Shown here in pieces: positions 18,589 through 31,235 of a stretch of 64,000 bases of DNA. The translations under genes and the position numbers were made by a program. A model generated the notes under the pieces. The model was not told where the DNA came from, ran no database searches, and saw only the letters and a program-made list of their open reading frames with translations. Position 1 is the stretch's first letter. Each line of letters begins with the position of its first letter. Location: assembly GCA_004009845.1 (NCBI GenBank), contig RMBW01000012.1:62001-126000 (forward strand), in the 5' to 3' direction. Origin of the DNA: Davidsoniella eucalypti. Taxonomy: Eukaryota; Ascomycota; Sordariomycetes; Microascales; Ceratocystidaceae.

Positions 18589-21500
18589 ATGTTCTGGCGA
18601 TTTGGCGGCTATTCGACCGTCTCGACCATCGATACCATTCTCGACAAATCTGATTTTACTCTGGAAGAACTGCTCGAGGAGGCCGATCTGATTCAAGAAC
18701 TCAAGCAACACAACACCAGACTGATTGAGTTTCTACGTGAAGATGCTGTTCTGGAAAAGTTAATGGAATACGTGGTGGCACCCCGCCAAGAACCTGCCGT
18801 GCCCATCAACAGCTCTGCCAACAATGATGCCGACTCAAACGCTACAGGCGGTGATTTTGGGCCAGCTTCCGAGGCTTCGGCGCCGTATAGTACTGGTGAG
18901 GCCAACGAAACCAATGCATCGTCTCTAGACATACCCGTTGTCGTTGTCGCTGAGAAAAAGCCCAGTCTTGTGTTTTCCCGGCCCCGTTCGACTTCTGTAG
19001 CAACGAGCGAGTCAAATGTCGAAGATGAAGATCCTGATAAAAAGCGGGATCGCTACGCCTTTGTCGCTTCTGAAGTACTGGCTTCCGACACATGGTCTAT
19101 CTACGATGCTTTGATGGAGAACGAAAGTTTATTCCCTATATTTTGGGAATTTCTACGGCGCCCTTCGCCATTAGATCCGCTTCAGGCTGGATATTTCACG
19201 AAAGTGAACGAAGTTCTTTTCGACAAAAAGACAGAGGAGATGGTTGATGTTCTCAAAAGAATGCCAAATGCCGTTTCTGATCTACTTAGTCATGTCGAGT
19301 GTCCAATGATCATGGATCTACTACTCAAAATCATCGCTCTAGATCGTAAGGAAGGCGGTCAGGGTATTGTCGAGGTCAGTGAAACACATCCATCTTGGTT
19401 TGAGCCGCAGTATGTACTAACTATATCCCTTGTCTCTCTTTTTATAATAGTGGTTATATTCCCAGGATATTGTGCCAACTCTGGTATCCTGTCTCTCTCC
19501 CCAGCGAAACTGGGTTGTACAAACAGCTGCTGGCGACTTCCTCAAGGCCATTATTACAATCTCGGCTAATGCATCTCAAAATGATCAGCAATGCATTGGT
19601 CCTAATGAACTTACCCGCCAGCTTGTGTCCAGACAATGTGTTGAACAATTGATCAAGTATATGCTTGGGGGTGGTAATCCGTTGACAGTCGGTGTCGGCA
19701 TTGTCATCGAGGTAATTCGAAAGAATAACTCTGATTATGACCCCGACGTTGGCTCTGAAGCTGGTACGCCTCCTACGAGTAGGGATCCCATATACTTGGG
19801 AACATTGCTCCGCCTGTTCGCTGAGCATGTTCCTGATTTCATGAACTTGATCATGAAGGCGCCCTCTCGTAAGAACGCCGTCAGCTCGACCTTTGGCCAG
19901 AAGCTAGAACCTCTTGGATTTGATCGTTTCAAAACTTGTGAGCTCATGGCCGAGCTTCTACATTGCAGTAACATGGGACTTCTCAATGAGCCAGGCGCAG
20001 AGCAGTTGATAGCGGCTCGGGATGCTGAGCGTCACCGCTTGCGTAGTGAGGGACGTCTTTACCCACAGTACATGGGAGATGACATGTCTCTCGCTGCTGA
20101 TGATCTTACTATGCGATCTCTACATCACGAAGAGAGCCGACGACTTGAAGTCACTAACGCCGACGATGATTTTGAAGAAGTCGAATCCTCTAACGATGAT
20201 TACGTGCGAGCTGAAGATGAAATGCCTCCTGTTGCTTCTTCCTTCATCGATAAAGACGACGACGATTTTGTTGACGAGCCTCTCAGCTCACCTCGTCTAA
20301 ACATCAAGGGCGAGCCACACGACATCGACGAAGAAATGTCAGCGAGTGACCTACCAACAGTACCTGATGAATCATCTGACCTATCTATGAAATACCCGTC
20401 AGCTGGAAACTTCTCGGATCTTGGCATGGAGAAATCACATGGCGAGAGAAGCCAAGCTGATATCCTTGCTACCGATGAAGAAAGAGAAATCACCGAGAAA
20501 ATGGAAGATGTTACCCTCGACTCTAACAACAGCGGTGTGGCAAACGAAACTATCTTGTCTACTACATCCGATCTCGCCGAAGATGCCAGAAATGAGCCTT
20601 CGAGCATTAGCGATACTTCTACGGCAACGGAAGTCCCATTCAAATCACAGGGCCCCAATTCTGGAGCTTTTGTATCTCAAGAATCCAGTACTCCCGTAGC
20701 CTTTTCTTCGGCTAGTACCGAATATCCTCAAGCAACTAGTTTTGATCCATCACTACAGACTTTAGTCCAACCTGCTTCTACATCTCCCCATGGCGAAAAT
20801 TCGGACGCGAACCATACTTTCTCGACTTCAGATGCTACAGTCGTTTCCGATTCTCGGTCAAAAGACTACGAAGACGCCGATATCGAGGCAGACTCGGAAC
20901 ATGTTCCTGAGCCTTCGATAGTTTCAGAGGCGGACGACGACAAAGAAATCAGCCGGGAAAGCCTAGAAACCACTACGCCCGAGGCCTCGATACTCGACGT
21001 CAAGAATTCGAGCCAAGTCACCGAGCCCGAAAACTCTTCAGCATTCTCTGCAGGTCTTGGTTTCAATGAAGACTCTTCGCGCCTAGAAGATTCATTAGAC
21101 AGGTCTAACTTACCTTTGGAAGACAACGGGTTTCCTTCTCACTCAGAAACGCCCAATGGAGACGGGCCCCGTCACACCCCGGTCGTTGGTGATCTTCTTA
21201 AGATACAGTTTGTTGAATATGGCGTTGTACCAACTATCCTCTCCTTCTTTTTCTCGTACCCATGGAACAATTTCCTGCATAACGTCGTCTATGATATTGT
21301 GCAGCAAGTCTTCAATGGCCCGATGGATCGCGGATATAACCCTACATTGGCGATTTCACTGTTCGAGTCTGCAGATATCACGGCTGCCATCATCAGAGGA
21401 CAGCTTGCTAGCGATGCCTCTCAAATTCAGACCAAGACACGCATGGGCTACATGGGACACCTCACTCTCATTGCTGAAGAGGTTGTTAAGTTTACAGAGC

Positions 21501-22938
21501 GCCATCCTCCCGAGCTGCTTTCGAGTATGGTTCTTGACAAGGTCATGAGCCAAGACTGGATCAGCTACGTTGATGGGCCATTGGCCGAGACTCGAGAGCG
21601 TGATAACGCTATCCTAGGTGGAGTTCGTCCCGAGGATGCTGTTCAAGCACGTATAAACATGGGCCTTGCTGATAATCCGTCATCATTCGGACCATCATCT
21701 CTTGGCCTCAGTAATAGCGGCACTAATGCATTAGCATCTGCTGGGCTCACGGGTGGGCTCATGGGTGGGTTTGACTCCAACGACAGCCACGGTATGGGCA
21801 TAGGGCCATTCGCTATCAGCGCTGGCACCTTGATGTCTGGCTTTGGCAGTTCTAGCGATGAAGAGGATGATGATCGTGAGAATGATGAAGACATTGCAAG
21901 TGAGGTAAGCATTTCGCACTTTCCCTTATTTTGAAATCTATGTTCTGGTTGAAAGATGGCTAATATTCGTCGCTATAGTTCCGGAAGTACACGGATAATC
22001 TCAATGTAGATAGTTCATCAACTTCGAGCCCTCCATCTATTCCTCCTCCACCGCCGCCACCTCCTCCGCTGAACATTGCCCCGTCGCGTGCTCGCCTCCA
22101 GCTTCAGGCCCGTCTTGCCATGCATCAACAGTCCAACAATGCGAACTTGGCAGTTTTCAGTGGTCGCTCCAATCTTCCTGGAGAAGATGCCATCGATGAC
22201 GATGATGATGATGAGCAGCAACAGCATGATCTGTCAAGCCTACATGGAGACCCATTCGGCGATGATGTCAATCCCATCGATAGCGATGATGAAGACGAAG
22301 GCAACTCCGGTGGTGGTGCGTGGGGCAATAACAGCAGCGGGCGTGGTGCTTGGTGGCGTGGGGTCGTTACTGGTGGTGACTCTGGCGGTGGCCAAGAGAA
22401 CTCAGACTCTGATATCGACGAGGATGATGAAGAGTTTGGTGATTTTGCCATGCCTGAGCCAGAAGCGGATTCGGGTAATGCACACAGCAAACCAAACTCA
22501 ACCACGCAAGGCAGTATGGGAGACGGTAATATCGGAGGCGGGAAATTAAGTATCCTCAAACCTCTTGCTGTACATCCTCCCGTGTCAGGAACAGCAGCAG
22601 CATTTGGTGCGAATAGCCAGAAGACTGGATTAAGCAGTCTTTGGCCATTTGGACAAACATTTTCGTCGGGAAAATCTAGCGGGCTAGGTAGCGGTACGGG
22701 ATCTTCATTCTCACACATTGAAGAAAAGCAGCCTGAGACAGAGAACCCAGGCTCTGCCCAGGAAACTTCGGAGCGAACAATATTGGGTGGTGATGCGCAA
22801 AACCAATCATCATCACGGGGTGGTCTAGACGATATCGACGACGATGATGACATAGATACATCACGAGTTGTTCGTACTGTTGAAGCTAAGAGACGCACAA
22901 GTCTAGAGGATGCTGACGATGAAGAAGTTGTAGTTTAG
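18589..22938 (+). CDS. SAPS-domain regulatory subunit of Sit4/PP6 phosphatase
   Basis: Regulatory subunit of a PP6/Sit4-type protein phosphatase (SAP155/185/190 in budding yeast, Ekc1 in fission yeast), linked to G1 progression and nutrient signalling. Three exons: 18589-19374, 19451-21904 and 21979-22938. Introns of 76 bases (GTCAGT..AATAG) and 74 bases (GTAAGC..TATAG) give about 1399 aa. The N-terminus MFWRFGGYSTVSTIDTIL and DFTLEELLEEADLIQELK are the SAPS signature. The first junction restores the block GIVE/WLYSQDIVPTLVSCLS. SAPS helices run to ~530 and again at ~850-1010. An acidic, Ser/Thr-rich insert lies between them (~530-850), and an Asp- and Gly-rich tail with a poly-Pro run (IPPPPPPPPPL) follows the second intron. 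The long insert is usual in filamentous fungi. Confidence 0.92.
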
Positions 22939-25900
22939 TGCTTTTTTTTTCTTTTCATTTTCTCACTAGTTCTGGGAGATACATTCAAATTGTGTAATTT
23001 CTGTTCCAATTTATAATATAAAGTTTCAATACATAACTTGAGATGACTATTTACATTGAAGTGTTTGTATATGGGTGTGATCTCGTATAAAATACGTTTT
23101 CACTTTAATACTAGTTCATACTCAAGAACCTAAGATGTTTCGATCTAGGGTTAATAACATGACTAGGGCTAGTATAAGTGTGAAGCTAAGCTAAACGGTG
23201 TAGCTAAAAGACTATTATAACCGGCGGTTACCGTTTAATATCGAGGCTATAAGATGGTACCAGCACCTCTTGAAGTCCACCAAGGCCCATTTACACTTGA
23301 ATATCGCAGTTTGAAGCAATTTTTTTTACGTGATGAATAGGACGATGTCGGAGCTTGAAAGAAGTGTTGTATATAAAGGTCGAATCTCTGCTTTTTTTTT
23401 CTTCTTTTTTCAACATAGTGTAGTGTGAAGACTTTAGATTATTTTCTTTCTTTCTTTCCCTCATCGTTTGGGTTTGCTCTCTTTTTAAACCAACGAAACG
23501 GCCAAGATTGCTTGTTAGGCACAATTGAATTATCATTTTACCGATACTTTTTCTTCTTCTTTTATCTTTGAAATTCAGCCTGTTTATTAGTTTGATAGGT
23601 TGTATTTTGTTTTTCTCTTGTCTCTTGCAGCTCTTTGTTATTCGCTCTCTCTCTCTCATCTTGTTTCCTCCCAGCCTCTCGGGTACGATCTCAAAACCCA
23701 AGATATAGTGCCTCTTTGGTCCGCTTCGATCCAACTTCACATCAGCTTGCCATGACAAAACAAAGCAAAGAAAAAAAAAAATACTTGGGTTGGGATCTCG
23801 GCCTCCACATGCCTATTCAGGAAAGAATTCCTAGCAAGTATGTATCTAGCGGAGAGAAGTCGAGGAAAGAAGATTAGGTCTACTTAGGGGACTTCGTTCT
23901 CTTTTTGCATTTAGCTGTACTAATATACATACCATGTATGTACAGCTCAGCTAGTTCATTATGGCCGGTGTGGAAAAATCGGTACGTCCGTTCCGTACGG
24001 AAAAAAGAGGATGAGGTCGAAGTCGGCCGTTTTTAGCTCTACGATAAAATGACAGTGAACAGGAATAAAACTATCTAGTAAGTAGCAAGGACACTAGGAG
24101 AAAAAAGGGTTTCTATTACTCTTTCGTTATTTTTTTTCTTCTTCTTCTGAGGAGCTTTTACTAGGTACAAGTCCTATCTATATCTTCTGGCTTGGAAGGC
24201 GGAAAGAAACGGAACAAAAGGAAGGTGGTGTTGCGTGGCTTCGAGTCCTTGAGATGTTTCCTTGAGATGTTGCCGTGGCATCGAACACTCTGAATGGGCA
24301 GTTGCAAGCTCTCAAGTTCTTTTGCTTCCTAGTGGTCTGTTGCTCTGTCTTCTCCAGTGGCAACAGTGGCAAAACAAACCGGCGACTTTTTTTTTTCTCT
24401 CTCCTTCTTCGTGCTCCTTTAAATTAAGTAAGTGTCCGAAGAGAAAGAGGGAGGACGGAGCTGTGAGCTGTTCCACCTATCTCGTCTCGCAATCTCTATC
24501 TCAGGCGAGCTGCCAAGATCAAGATTTCTTCATTCAGCGGACTTGTCGAACTTTTGTTTTCCACTCTGGCGGCCAATAGCTTCTACGCTTATCTCCAGCC
24601 AACCAGCAACCAGAAGGGCCTTTTTTCTTCTTTTTTTCTTTTTTTTCTGTTCAGTATCCCTGCTATTTCTTGTTCTTTCTTTCCTTGATTCGTCCTAAGC
24701 TGATTTTTGTGGATCCCTTGTGGACACGCCATCGCACTGAAGACAGGGATCAGGGATCATCCAATTCAGCCAAGATCAAAAAAGCAAGAACTGGGGCCAC
24801 CGGACCCACATAATGCTTCTAACCTTCCAGAATCGGCATCGCAAACACCTGGTCTTGCCCCCCCTGTAATTGTAGGGCCTTTGTAGGACTGTGTACCGCC
24901 TGTACCCGTCTATAGGTGTACTTGGTGTGCTATTCTTTGCGCAATTCGGACGTAGCCTGGCAGTGATTCATTTTGTTTTGTTTTGTTCAATTCAGTTCAG
25001 TTCAGTTAATTCTGTGCATGATTGCTTGCATATGTGTCTCAGCTATCAATTTGGGCGTGATTTGACTTGCTGTGGCTATTTGATTGTCGGCTTTGCCTAT
25101 AATCCTTGCATTGTTGTTGTCTCAACCAAAGGAACCTGTTCGACATGTCATATTCGTCCTTTTCCTCGTTATCTTTCTTTTCTGGGTTGTTCTTATCTCT
25201 ACAAGCTCAGCTCTAAATTACTAGGCCGTTGGAAGGAAAAAGAAAAAAAATCCCCGGTCGCACGACCTCAAAAAGTACCTAACCAGAATTGGTCACATTC
25301 GAGTTGGAGTCGGGAAAAGTCAAGGCACTTACACCAATGTTTATAGGAAGAAAATGAGGGCTTTATCAAGTAAGTGTCGTGAAGAGACATCATCCCAACT
25401 CATCTCATGACGCTATCCGGCCTAGACCAGCCCATCTTGGCACAAGGGCTAAGAAAGACATATTGAAGTGGCAGACGGACGGTAACCGAACAGCAGAATG
25501 AGATAATAAAAGGAAACTCTCCGAATATTGAGTCCATGGTCTGGAGTACAAGCAATAAATATCAATAGTACAACAACTGTACGTGGTGTCTTTTAATCTG
25601 TGTCCTTGTCAATAGTACATATCTTCTGTAGACTGTAGACTGCAAACCCTAAATCTTGGCTTCTAGCTTGGGCCTGGACAAGTGCCCAGAGCTTGACTTG
25701 CTTTTATATAGTTATATGTGCATTAGTTATATGATATATCATGCAAGCTAAGCTAACCAACCATATCAAGCTAGTTAGACAGATCTAATGACCCAGTGGA
25801 TGGTGCTGTCGATGTTTATATCTAGCCAATGGTTCGCCACCCACGGTCATGGTATGCAGGCGATCTCTTTCCATATCGACCACTACTGTGTGTGTAGGAA

Positions 25901-28678
25901 CAACCGGTCTTGTATGATATTGGTGCGCGTACCTACATAGTACATCCTTTCATAGCTTGGGTTCGTTATTTTGTGTGTATTGCCTGCCCCTTGTTGCAAC
26001 GGTTACATGCATGGCACACAAGTACTGAAAGATAAACATTGCTGTTTGCCTAGGGGAGAACTTTCTACTAGGCCCTCTTTCAGCGGGTTTATGCCCACGT
26101 AATGTAAATATATTACTCTTGCTTATACTGTAATCGTGATTCATTGATAAGGGAGCAAATGGTCAACTACAATCATGCGACTCGACTTGGACTAACATGT
26201 GGTTATCGTGTTAGTAAATGCTCCATTTAACGTCGTAGTTGTATTATGGAAACCAGGGAAAGACTAAGTGATCCTTGCCTTATCACCTCCAGGAAGAGTG
26301 AGTGATAGGAACGTAAAAACCCAAGACCCAATACGAATATAAAAACAACGGCGGAATCGAAAACCAACGATAAGTTTGACACAGAGCAAAAAACCACAGA
26401 TCTAGGATTCAAAAACCATTACATACGTAGCGGGATTGACGAAAGGATTCCAGCCCAGGCATCTAGCGCCAACAATAGCTGCTTCCACCGATATCCGGTT
26501 CCGGGGTTTTAGTTTGACGAAGCAAAGATAGCCTGTGCGGGAACTACATATTAGTATACATGTACGATACAGACCACGATTTGATGGTAGAGATAAGCTA
26601 AGATTGAGCTCTGACCTGGTTACTGTGTGCTAGGATACCGGGATACCGGTCGAGCAAAGCCGGAACAGGGCTAGTGATGACTGCGGCACGAGTGCATGAT
26701 ACTTCATCGTCTGTCTTGTCTTTTGGGACTGGGTAGTAGCTTCATTGTTTGAGAGAGCACAGTATAGTGCAGCTAGGCAAGTCATAGGTACAGATAGCTG
26801 CGGTATCTATGGAAAAAAGGTACTCGAGTGAGATCATGGGCACTCGATGGTCCATGGGGAGATAGTCGGATTGTCCTATCCGCAACGTGCTATTTCCCCG
26901 GATCAGTTTTAGAGTAAGAACGGGAAGAGGCTAAATGGCTCAAAGAAGCACCAAAAGAAGGAGTGGAGGCGTACTGAACTGTTGTATCAATAAGAGTAGA
27001 AAGTAGATGGCAGGGCGTGGAGGCGGGAGATCCGATAAAGAGGTTGAAGCAAAGACCAACGATCATCTTATACCAACAGATACAAGAACAGTGTTGGATA
27101 GAGGTGTCTGTCTGTCTTTCTGTCTGTCGTATACTGAAGATTAAACAAAGACAGAGTAAGATGTGCAAAGTTGGCGACTTGTGCTGAGCATTATTACATA
27201 GTACAAGCTACCCGCTATCAACATACTGGTAAGCTGGTGTGTTCATACAAGTACATGGTTTGGTCTCACGATGCCAAGCCCAAGCTACTAGGAACTCCCC
27301 GCCATGAAGGAAACAATAGCGGCCTTTGGCCAAGTTGTCATTACTTCAAACTTTAGTGAACCTTTACTAAATTGTTGGTTTGACAGGTTAATGCATAGGA
27401 CTAGGAACTAGGAACTAGGATTTCACCCTTGATCTGAGTGAACAAAAGACAGGGATTTCATGACCATTATCTATGATGCAATGATTAGGGTTTTTTCTTC
27501 TTTTATTTTTTATTTTTTCTTCTTTTTGCTATCAAGTGGAATGTGAACGTACAGCTATATCACCAGGTCGAGCAAGTGAAGGAGAAGACAGACTAGAGAG
27601 AAAGAAAAGAAGCAGCAATACTCTACTGTATTTCTGCTGTGTTTCGGCGGACATAGACGGCCAGCTTTCTACACACAGGCCATGCCAGACACAGATACAG
27701 CTGCTGATCGACCTCTCCCTCCGTCTCTACTTCCTGGGCGTTGCCTATGGGCTGTCTGCGCTGCTGGCCCCGCGAGAAGGACGACGGACGCGAGAATCCC
27801 AGGTTGGCTCGGGCGGTTTTTGTGTTGCTCTGGCATAGTGCTTTTGGGCGGCTTGGAGTCTCTCTCGACACGCACATAATACAGAGATAAAATAGGAAAC
27901 GCTACGGCCAAGAAGCGGGATGGGAGCTTGGCTTTGCGTATCTTTCTTATCGTGAAAACTGCACCATATGTCAATAATAAACGTCACAAGTCAGGCCGGT
28001 TGGGATGGATCTGACAGGCACAGGCGTTTCTACCGGGAAAGCCTACAGGCAATTCTACGTACGATACGACGTCTTTGTCCGTTAATTTCTAATTTGTGGC
28101 GCTTGGAGACGTCAAGCATAGCATTGTTTTTGGATAAGTATTTGATAAAAAAAAGAACATAATGGATCGACAGTGTAGAACTAAAACCAGAAAAATCCAA
28201 GAGCGTGTGCTAATTGAAATGTCAGAATGTGTAGCTTGCTTAGTAACAAATTTAATTCTACAAATTATTGGTGTAGGCCTTCTTTTTTTGCCTTAGTTTA
28301 CTTGACAACTACGAAAACAGCCCCAAAAAAAAGCACTTAACTTTTCCCATAGTTACTCTAGTCCTAAAAAGCACTGGTTGACTCCAGCAAAACTTACTAA
28401 AAACTCCACTACTAAAATTATACAAAAGCCAGTCGCTCCCACCACTATAAACCGGCCGGACTTGGACTTGTCTCTTTTTTTTCTTCTTTTTTTTCTTTAG
28501 CAGCCTCACCGCGCCCAGTTGTCTATCTAATATCTCCTCTACTTAACATTCATCTTCCTGCCCAGGTTGCTATTTGTTCTTCTTCCCCGCGGAGCAATAA
28601 TAGAAATCGTCTCGTCTCGTTACGGTTCTACTATCTCCTTCTCCCTCCTCCCTTATCTCTTATCTTTTGGCCGCCAAG
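22939..28678. other. 5.7-kb gene-free region upstream of the nucleoside transporter
   Basis: No credible coding gene seen. The plus strand has pyrimidine-rich tracts at about 23390-23720 and 24120-24690 that look like transcript leaders but are not followed by a recognisable ORF. A palindrome lies at 23991-24002. Simple repeats (TTTTG and CAGTT units) lie at 24976-25008, and AGGAACT is repeated near 27400. The last 250 bases are the pyrimidine-rich leader of the transporter. ORFs of up to 155 codons here are low in complexity or lack domains. Confidence 0.45.
23991..24002. promoter_or_regulatory. Palindromic CGG/CCG site, possible Zn2Cys6-type binding site
   Basis: TTCCGTACGGAA is a perfect 12-base palindrome. 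Just upstream lies CGGTACGTCCG (23980-23990), in which CGG and CCG triplets are 5 bases apart. Paired CGG triplets are typical contacts for fungal binuclear zinc-cluster regulators. There is no gene directly adjacent, so the target is unknown. Confidence 0.35.
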
Positions 28679-30496
28679 ATGGCCGAGCCTACCTCACTCG
28701 CCTCTCCGGCCAAGAGAAACTCGGGCAGCATCAAGGCCGGCTCCTTCTCTGACCCCGAGAAGCAGTCCAGCGCCGTCGACCAGGGCAGCGCCGATGTCGA
28801 TGCCGCCTCGGAGCACCGCTCAACCCGGATCAGCCTGCTGATGCGCCGCAACAAGTGGGTTGTCCATCTCTTCTGGGGCGCGCTGTTCACTGGCTGGTGG
28901 GTTGCTTCTCTCGTGCTACACCGCGACGACAAGAACTGGGTAGTTCCCTTCCTGGTCTGGCTGGCTGTCATGCTACGCCTCTTCTTCTTCTACGTCTCGT
29001 CCTCGCTGGTGTCCAACCCTATCAAGACCGTCTGGAAGAAGACTGCGGTGGCTGCCCAGAGCCGCATCCCCGAGAACCTGCGTACACTCGCCGGTGCCCT
29101 CGTGACTATCGCCATCATCCTCGTCGCCACCTTTGTGACGCCCGAGTGGGAGGACAACACCCGTGCCAACCGTGCCGTCTCCCTGTTTGGCCTTGCCGTG
29201 CTCATCTTCTCGCTCTGGGCCACTTCTAACGACCGCTTCAAGGTCGAGTGGCGTACCGTCATCGGTGGTATGCTGGCCCAGTTCATCATTGCCCTGTTCG
29301 TGCTGCGCACTGGCGTCGGCTACGACATCTTCAAGTTCATCGCCGACCGTGCCTCCGACCTGCTCGGCTACTCTAAGCTCGGTGTGGCTTTCATGACTAC
29401 CTCTGACATCGCCTCTCTGCCGTGGTGGTTGCTCAGCGTTCTGCCTGCCATCATCTTCTTCATCTCGCTGGTCCAGGTCCTCTGGTACTGCGGTATCCTC
29501 CAGTGGTTCATCGGCAAGTTCGCTTCTTTCGTCTTCTGGGCTCTGCGTGTCTCTGGTTCCGAGGCTGTCGTCGCGGCTGCTACGCCTTTCATCGGTCAGG
29601 GTGAATCTGCCATGCTGGTGCGTCCCTTCATCGCTCACATGACCACCGCCGAGATCCACCAGATCATGACTTGCGGTTTTGCCACCATCTCCGGTTCCGT
29701 CCTGGTCTCATACATTGGTCTTGGCCTTAATGCTCAGGCCATGGTCTCGGCTTGCATCATGTCCATCCCCGCCTCGCTAGCTATCTCCAAGCTGCGCTAC
29801 CCCGAGACCGAGGAGACCATGACTGCCGGTAACGTCGTCATTCCCAAGGACGAGCACGACGATGCCAAGAACGCCCTGCACGCCTTCGCCAACGGTGCCT
29901 ACTTCGGCATCAAAATTGCCGGTACCATCATGGCCTCCATCATGTGCACCCTGTCCGTGATTGGCCTGGTCGACGGTCTCCTAGGCTGGTGGGGCTCGTA
30001 CCTCAACATCACCTCACCCGAGCTGTCTCTGGAGCTTATCCTCGGTTACATCATGTACCCCGTTGCCTTCCTGCTAGGCGTTCCCCGTGACGGCAGTCTG
30101 TACACCATCTCCAAGATCATCGCCGTCAAGATCATCAAGGTATGTCCGACCCTAATATTGCACTACTTCTTGCTCTCCTTGCAGCCATTGCTAACCTACC
30201 GTGTCCTGCAGAACGAATACGTTGCCTTCACCCAGCTGATCGCTGCCGAGGGTCTCTCGGCCCGTGCCCGTCTCATCGGCACCTACTCCATCTGTGGCTT
30301 CGGTAACATCGGTTCTCTGGGTGTCCAGATCGGTATTCTGAGCCAGCTGGCCCCGACTCGCGGTGGTGATGTTGCTCGTCTTTCCATCTCCGCCCTGATT
30401 TCCGGTGTCCTGTCGACTCTGACTTCGGCCGCTGTTGCTGGTCTTGTTGTTTCCGACCAGTCTAGCTCCGGTATCGCCAAGTTGATGGCCATGTAA
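28679..30496 (+). CDS. Concentrative nucleoside transporter (CNT family)
   Basis: Plasma-membrane cation-coupled nucleoside importer of the CNT family (SLC28, fungal CntA type). The start is ATG 28679 in the context CCAAGATGG. Exon 1 is 28679-30139, the intron is 30140-30211 (GTATGT..CTGCAG, 72 bases) and exon 2 is 30212-30496, giving 581 aa. A hydrophilic N-terminus of ~60 aa precedes many membrane segments. The hallmark block GQGESAMLVRPF lies at ~306-317. Other family blocks are TPFIGQGESA and, after the splice, AVKIIKNEYVAFTQLIAAEG and YSICGFGNIGSLGVQIG. Codon usage is strongly C-biased, which suggests good expression. The intron has no in-frame stop, so unspliced RNA would add 24 mostly hydrophobic residues at this junction. 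Confidence 0.95.
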   Translation: MAEPTSLASPAKRNSGSIKAGSFSDPEKQSSAVDQGSADVDAASEHRSTRISLLMRRNKWVVHLFWGALFTGWWVASLVLHRDDKNWVVPFLVWLAVMLRLFFFYVSSSLVSNPIKTVWKKTAVAAQSRIPENLRTLAGALVTIAIILVATFVTPEWEDNTRANRAVSLFGLAVLIFSLWATSNDRFKVEWRTVIGGMLAQFIIALFVLRTGVGYDIFKFIADRASDLLGYSKLGVAFMTTSDIASLPWWLLSVLPAIIFFISLVQVLWYCGILQWFIGKFASFVFWALRVSGSEAVVAAATPFIGQGESAMLVRPFIAHMTTAEIHQIMTCGFATISGSVLVSYIGLGLNAQAMVSACIMSIPASLAISKLRYPETEETMTAGNVVIPKDEHDDAKNALHAFANGAYFGIKIAGTIMASIMCTLSVIGLVDGLLGWWGSYLNITSPELSLELILGYIMYPVAFLLGVPRDGSLYTISKIIAVKIIKVCPTLILHYFLLSLQPLLTYRVLQNEYVAFTQLIAAEGLSARARLIGTYSICGFGNIGSLGVQIGILSQLAPTRGGDVARLSISALISGVLSTLTSAAVAGLVVSDQSSSGIAKLMAM

Positions 30497-31235
30497 ACAA
30501 TCATGTTACCACATTCTCCTATATTTTTTATTGGATTTCTTTCACATTCTCATTTCATTACTAATCGGCCCACCTACCACTTTGGGAATCGTCCGTCCAA
30601 TGTCATTTTTGGTGAGACGATGCTTCCTATTTTATCACGGGCACAAAAATAAGCATTCATTCCCCTCATCCATCACATCACATCACTCAACCTCATAATA
30701 GACATTTCTTGCCGTCTTTAAATCTGCATGTCATCGATTACCAATATACCACTTTGCTTTTTTTGTTTTATTTCTTTCTAACTATACAATTTCCCAACTA
30801 AAACATATTATATTGTGCCTTTTCTCTTATCGTGACCAACAAGCGAATAAGTCTGTATTACTTTCGTATCATTCAATGGGTAGAACTACTATTGTGTAAT
30901 GTATATGGTATGTGTATTAATCTATTTGTATAGCGAGTATCAACGATCAAACAAAAACAACCGAACATAGGATCTAAACAGTAAAAATAGCAATATAGTA
31001 GAAGAAAATTGGATTACAAAAAAAGGAAAAAAGGTACCACTCAAACAACTACTACTAAATAAGAGATCGACATTTTTTCGAATATATGCAATGAGAAAAA
31101 ATATCAAAGAAAACACAAGGTATAAAACAAAGCATGTAGAGAACCTACGCTAGCTAAATCCAAACAAGAACCGAAATACGAGAAAAATAGAAGCAAAGAC
31201 ACTAGCTAACCAACACTACATACATTATGCGTGCT
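30497..31235. other. Convergent intergenic region
   Basis: AT-rich 3' flanks of the transporter (plus strand) and of the 1453-aa protein gene (minus strand). T-runs occur on the left and A-runs on the right, as expected for facing 3' UTRs. No gene seen. Confidence 0.55.

Noticed and set aside
22125..22898. 257-codon minus-strand ORF
   Set aside because: Antisense of the Asp-rich tail of the SAPS protein, giving poly-Ser runs.
23291..23758. 155-codon minus-strand ORF
   Set aside because: Lys/Arg/Glu-rich translation arising from a pyrimidine tract on the other strand. No domain and no plausible promoter.
24891..25346. 151-codon plus-strand ORF in a gene desert
   Set aside because: Its hydrophobic and Cys-rich look comes from T-rich DNA. 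No signal peptide followed by a stable pattern, no homology recognised.
28973..29659. 228-codon minus-strand ORF
   Set aside because: Antisense of the nucleoside transporter. Its Glu/Asp/Gly/Arg-rich composition results from the C-biased codons of the real gene.
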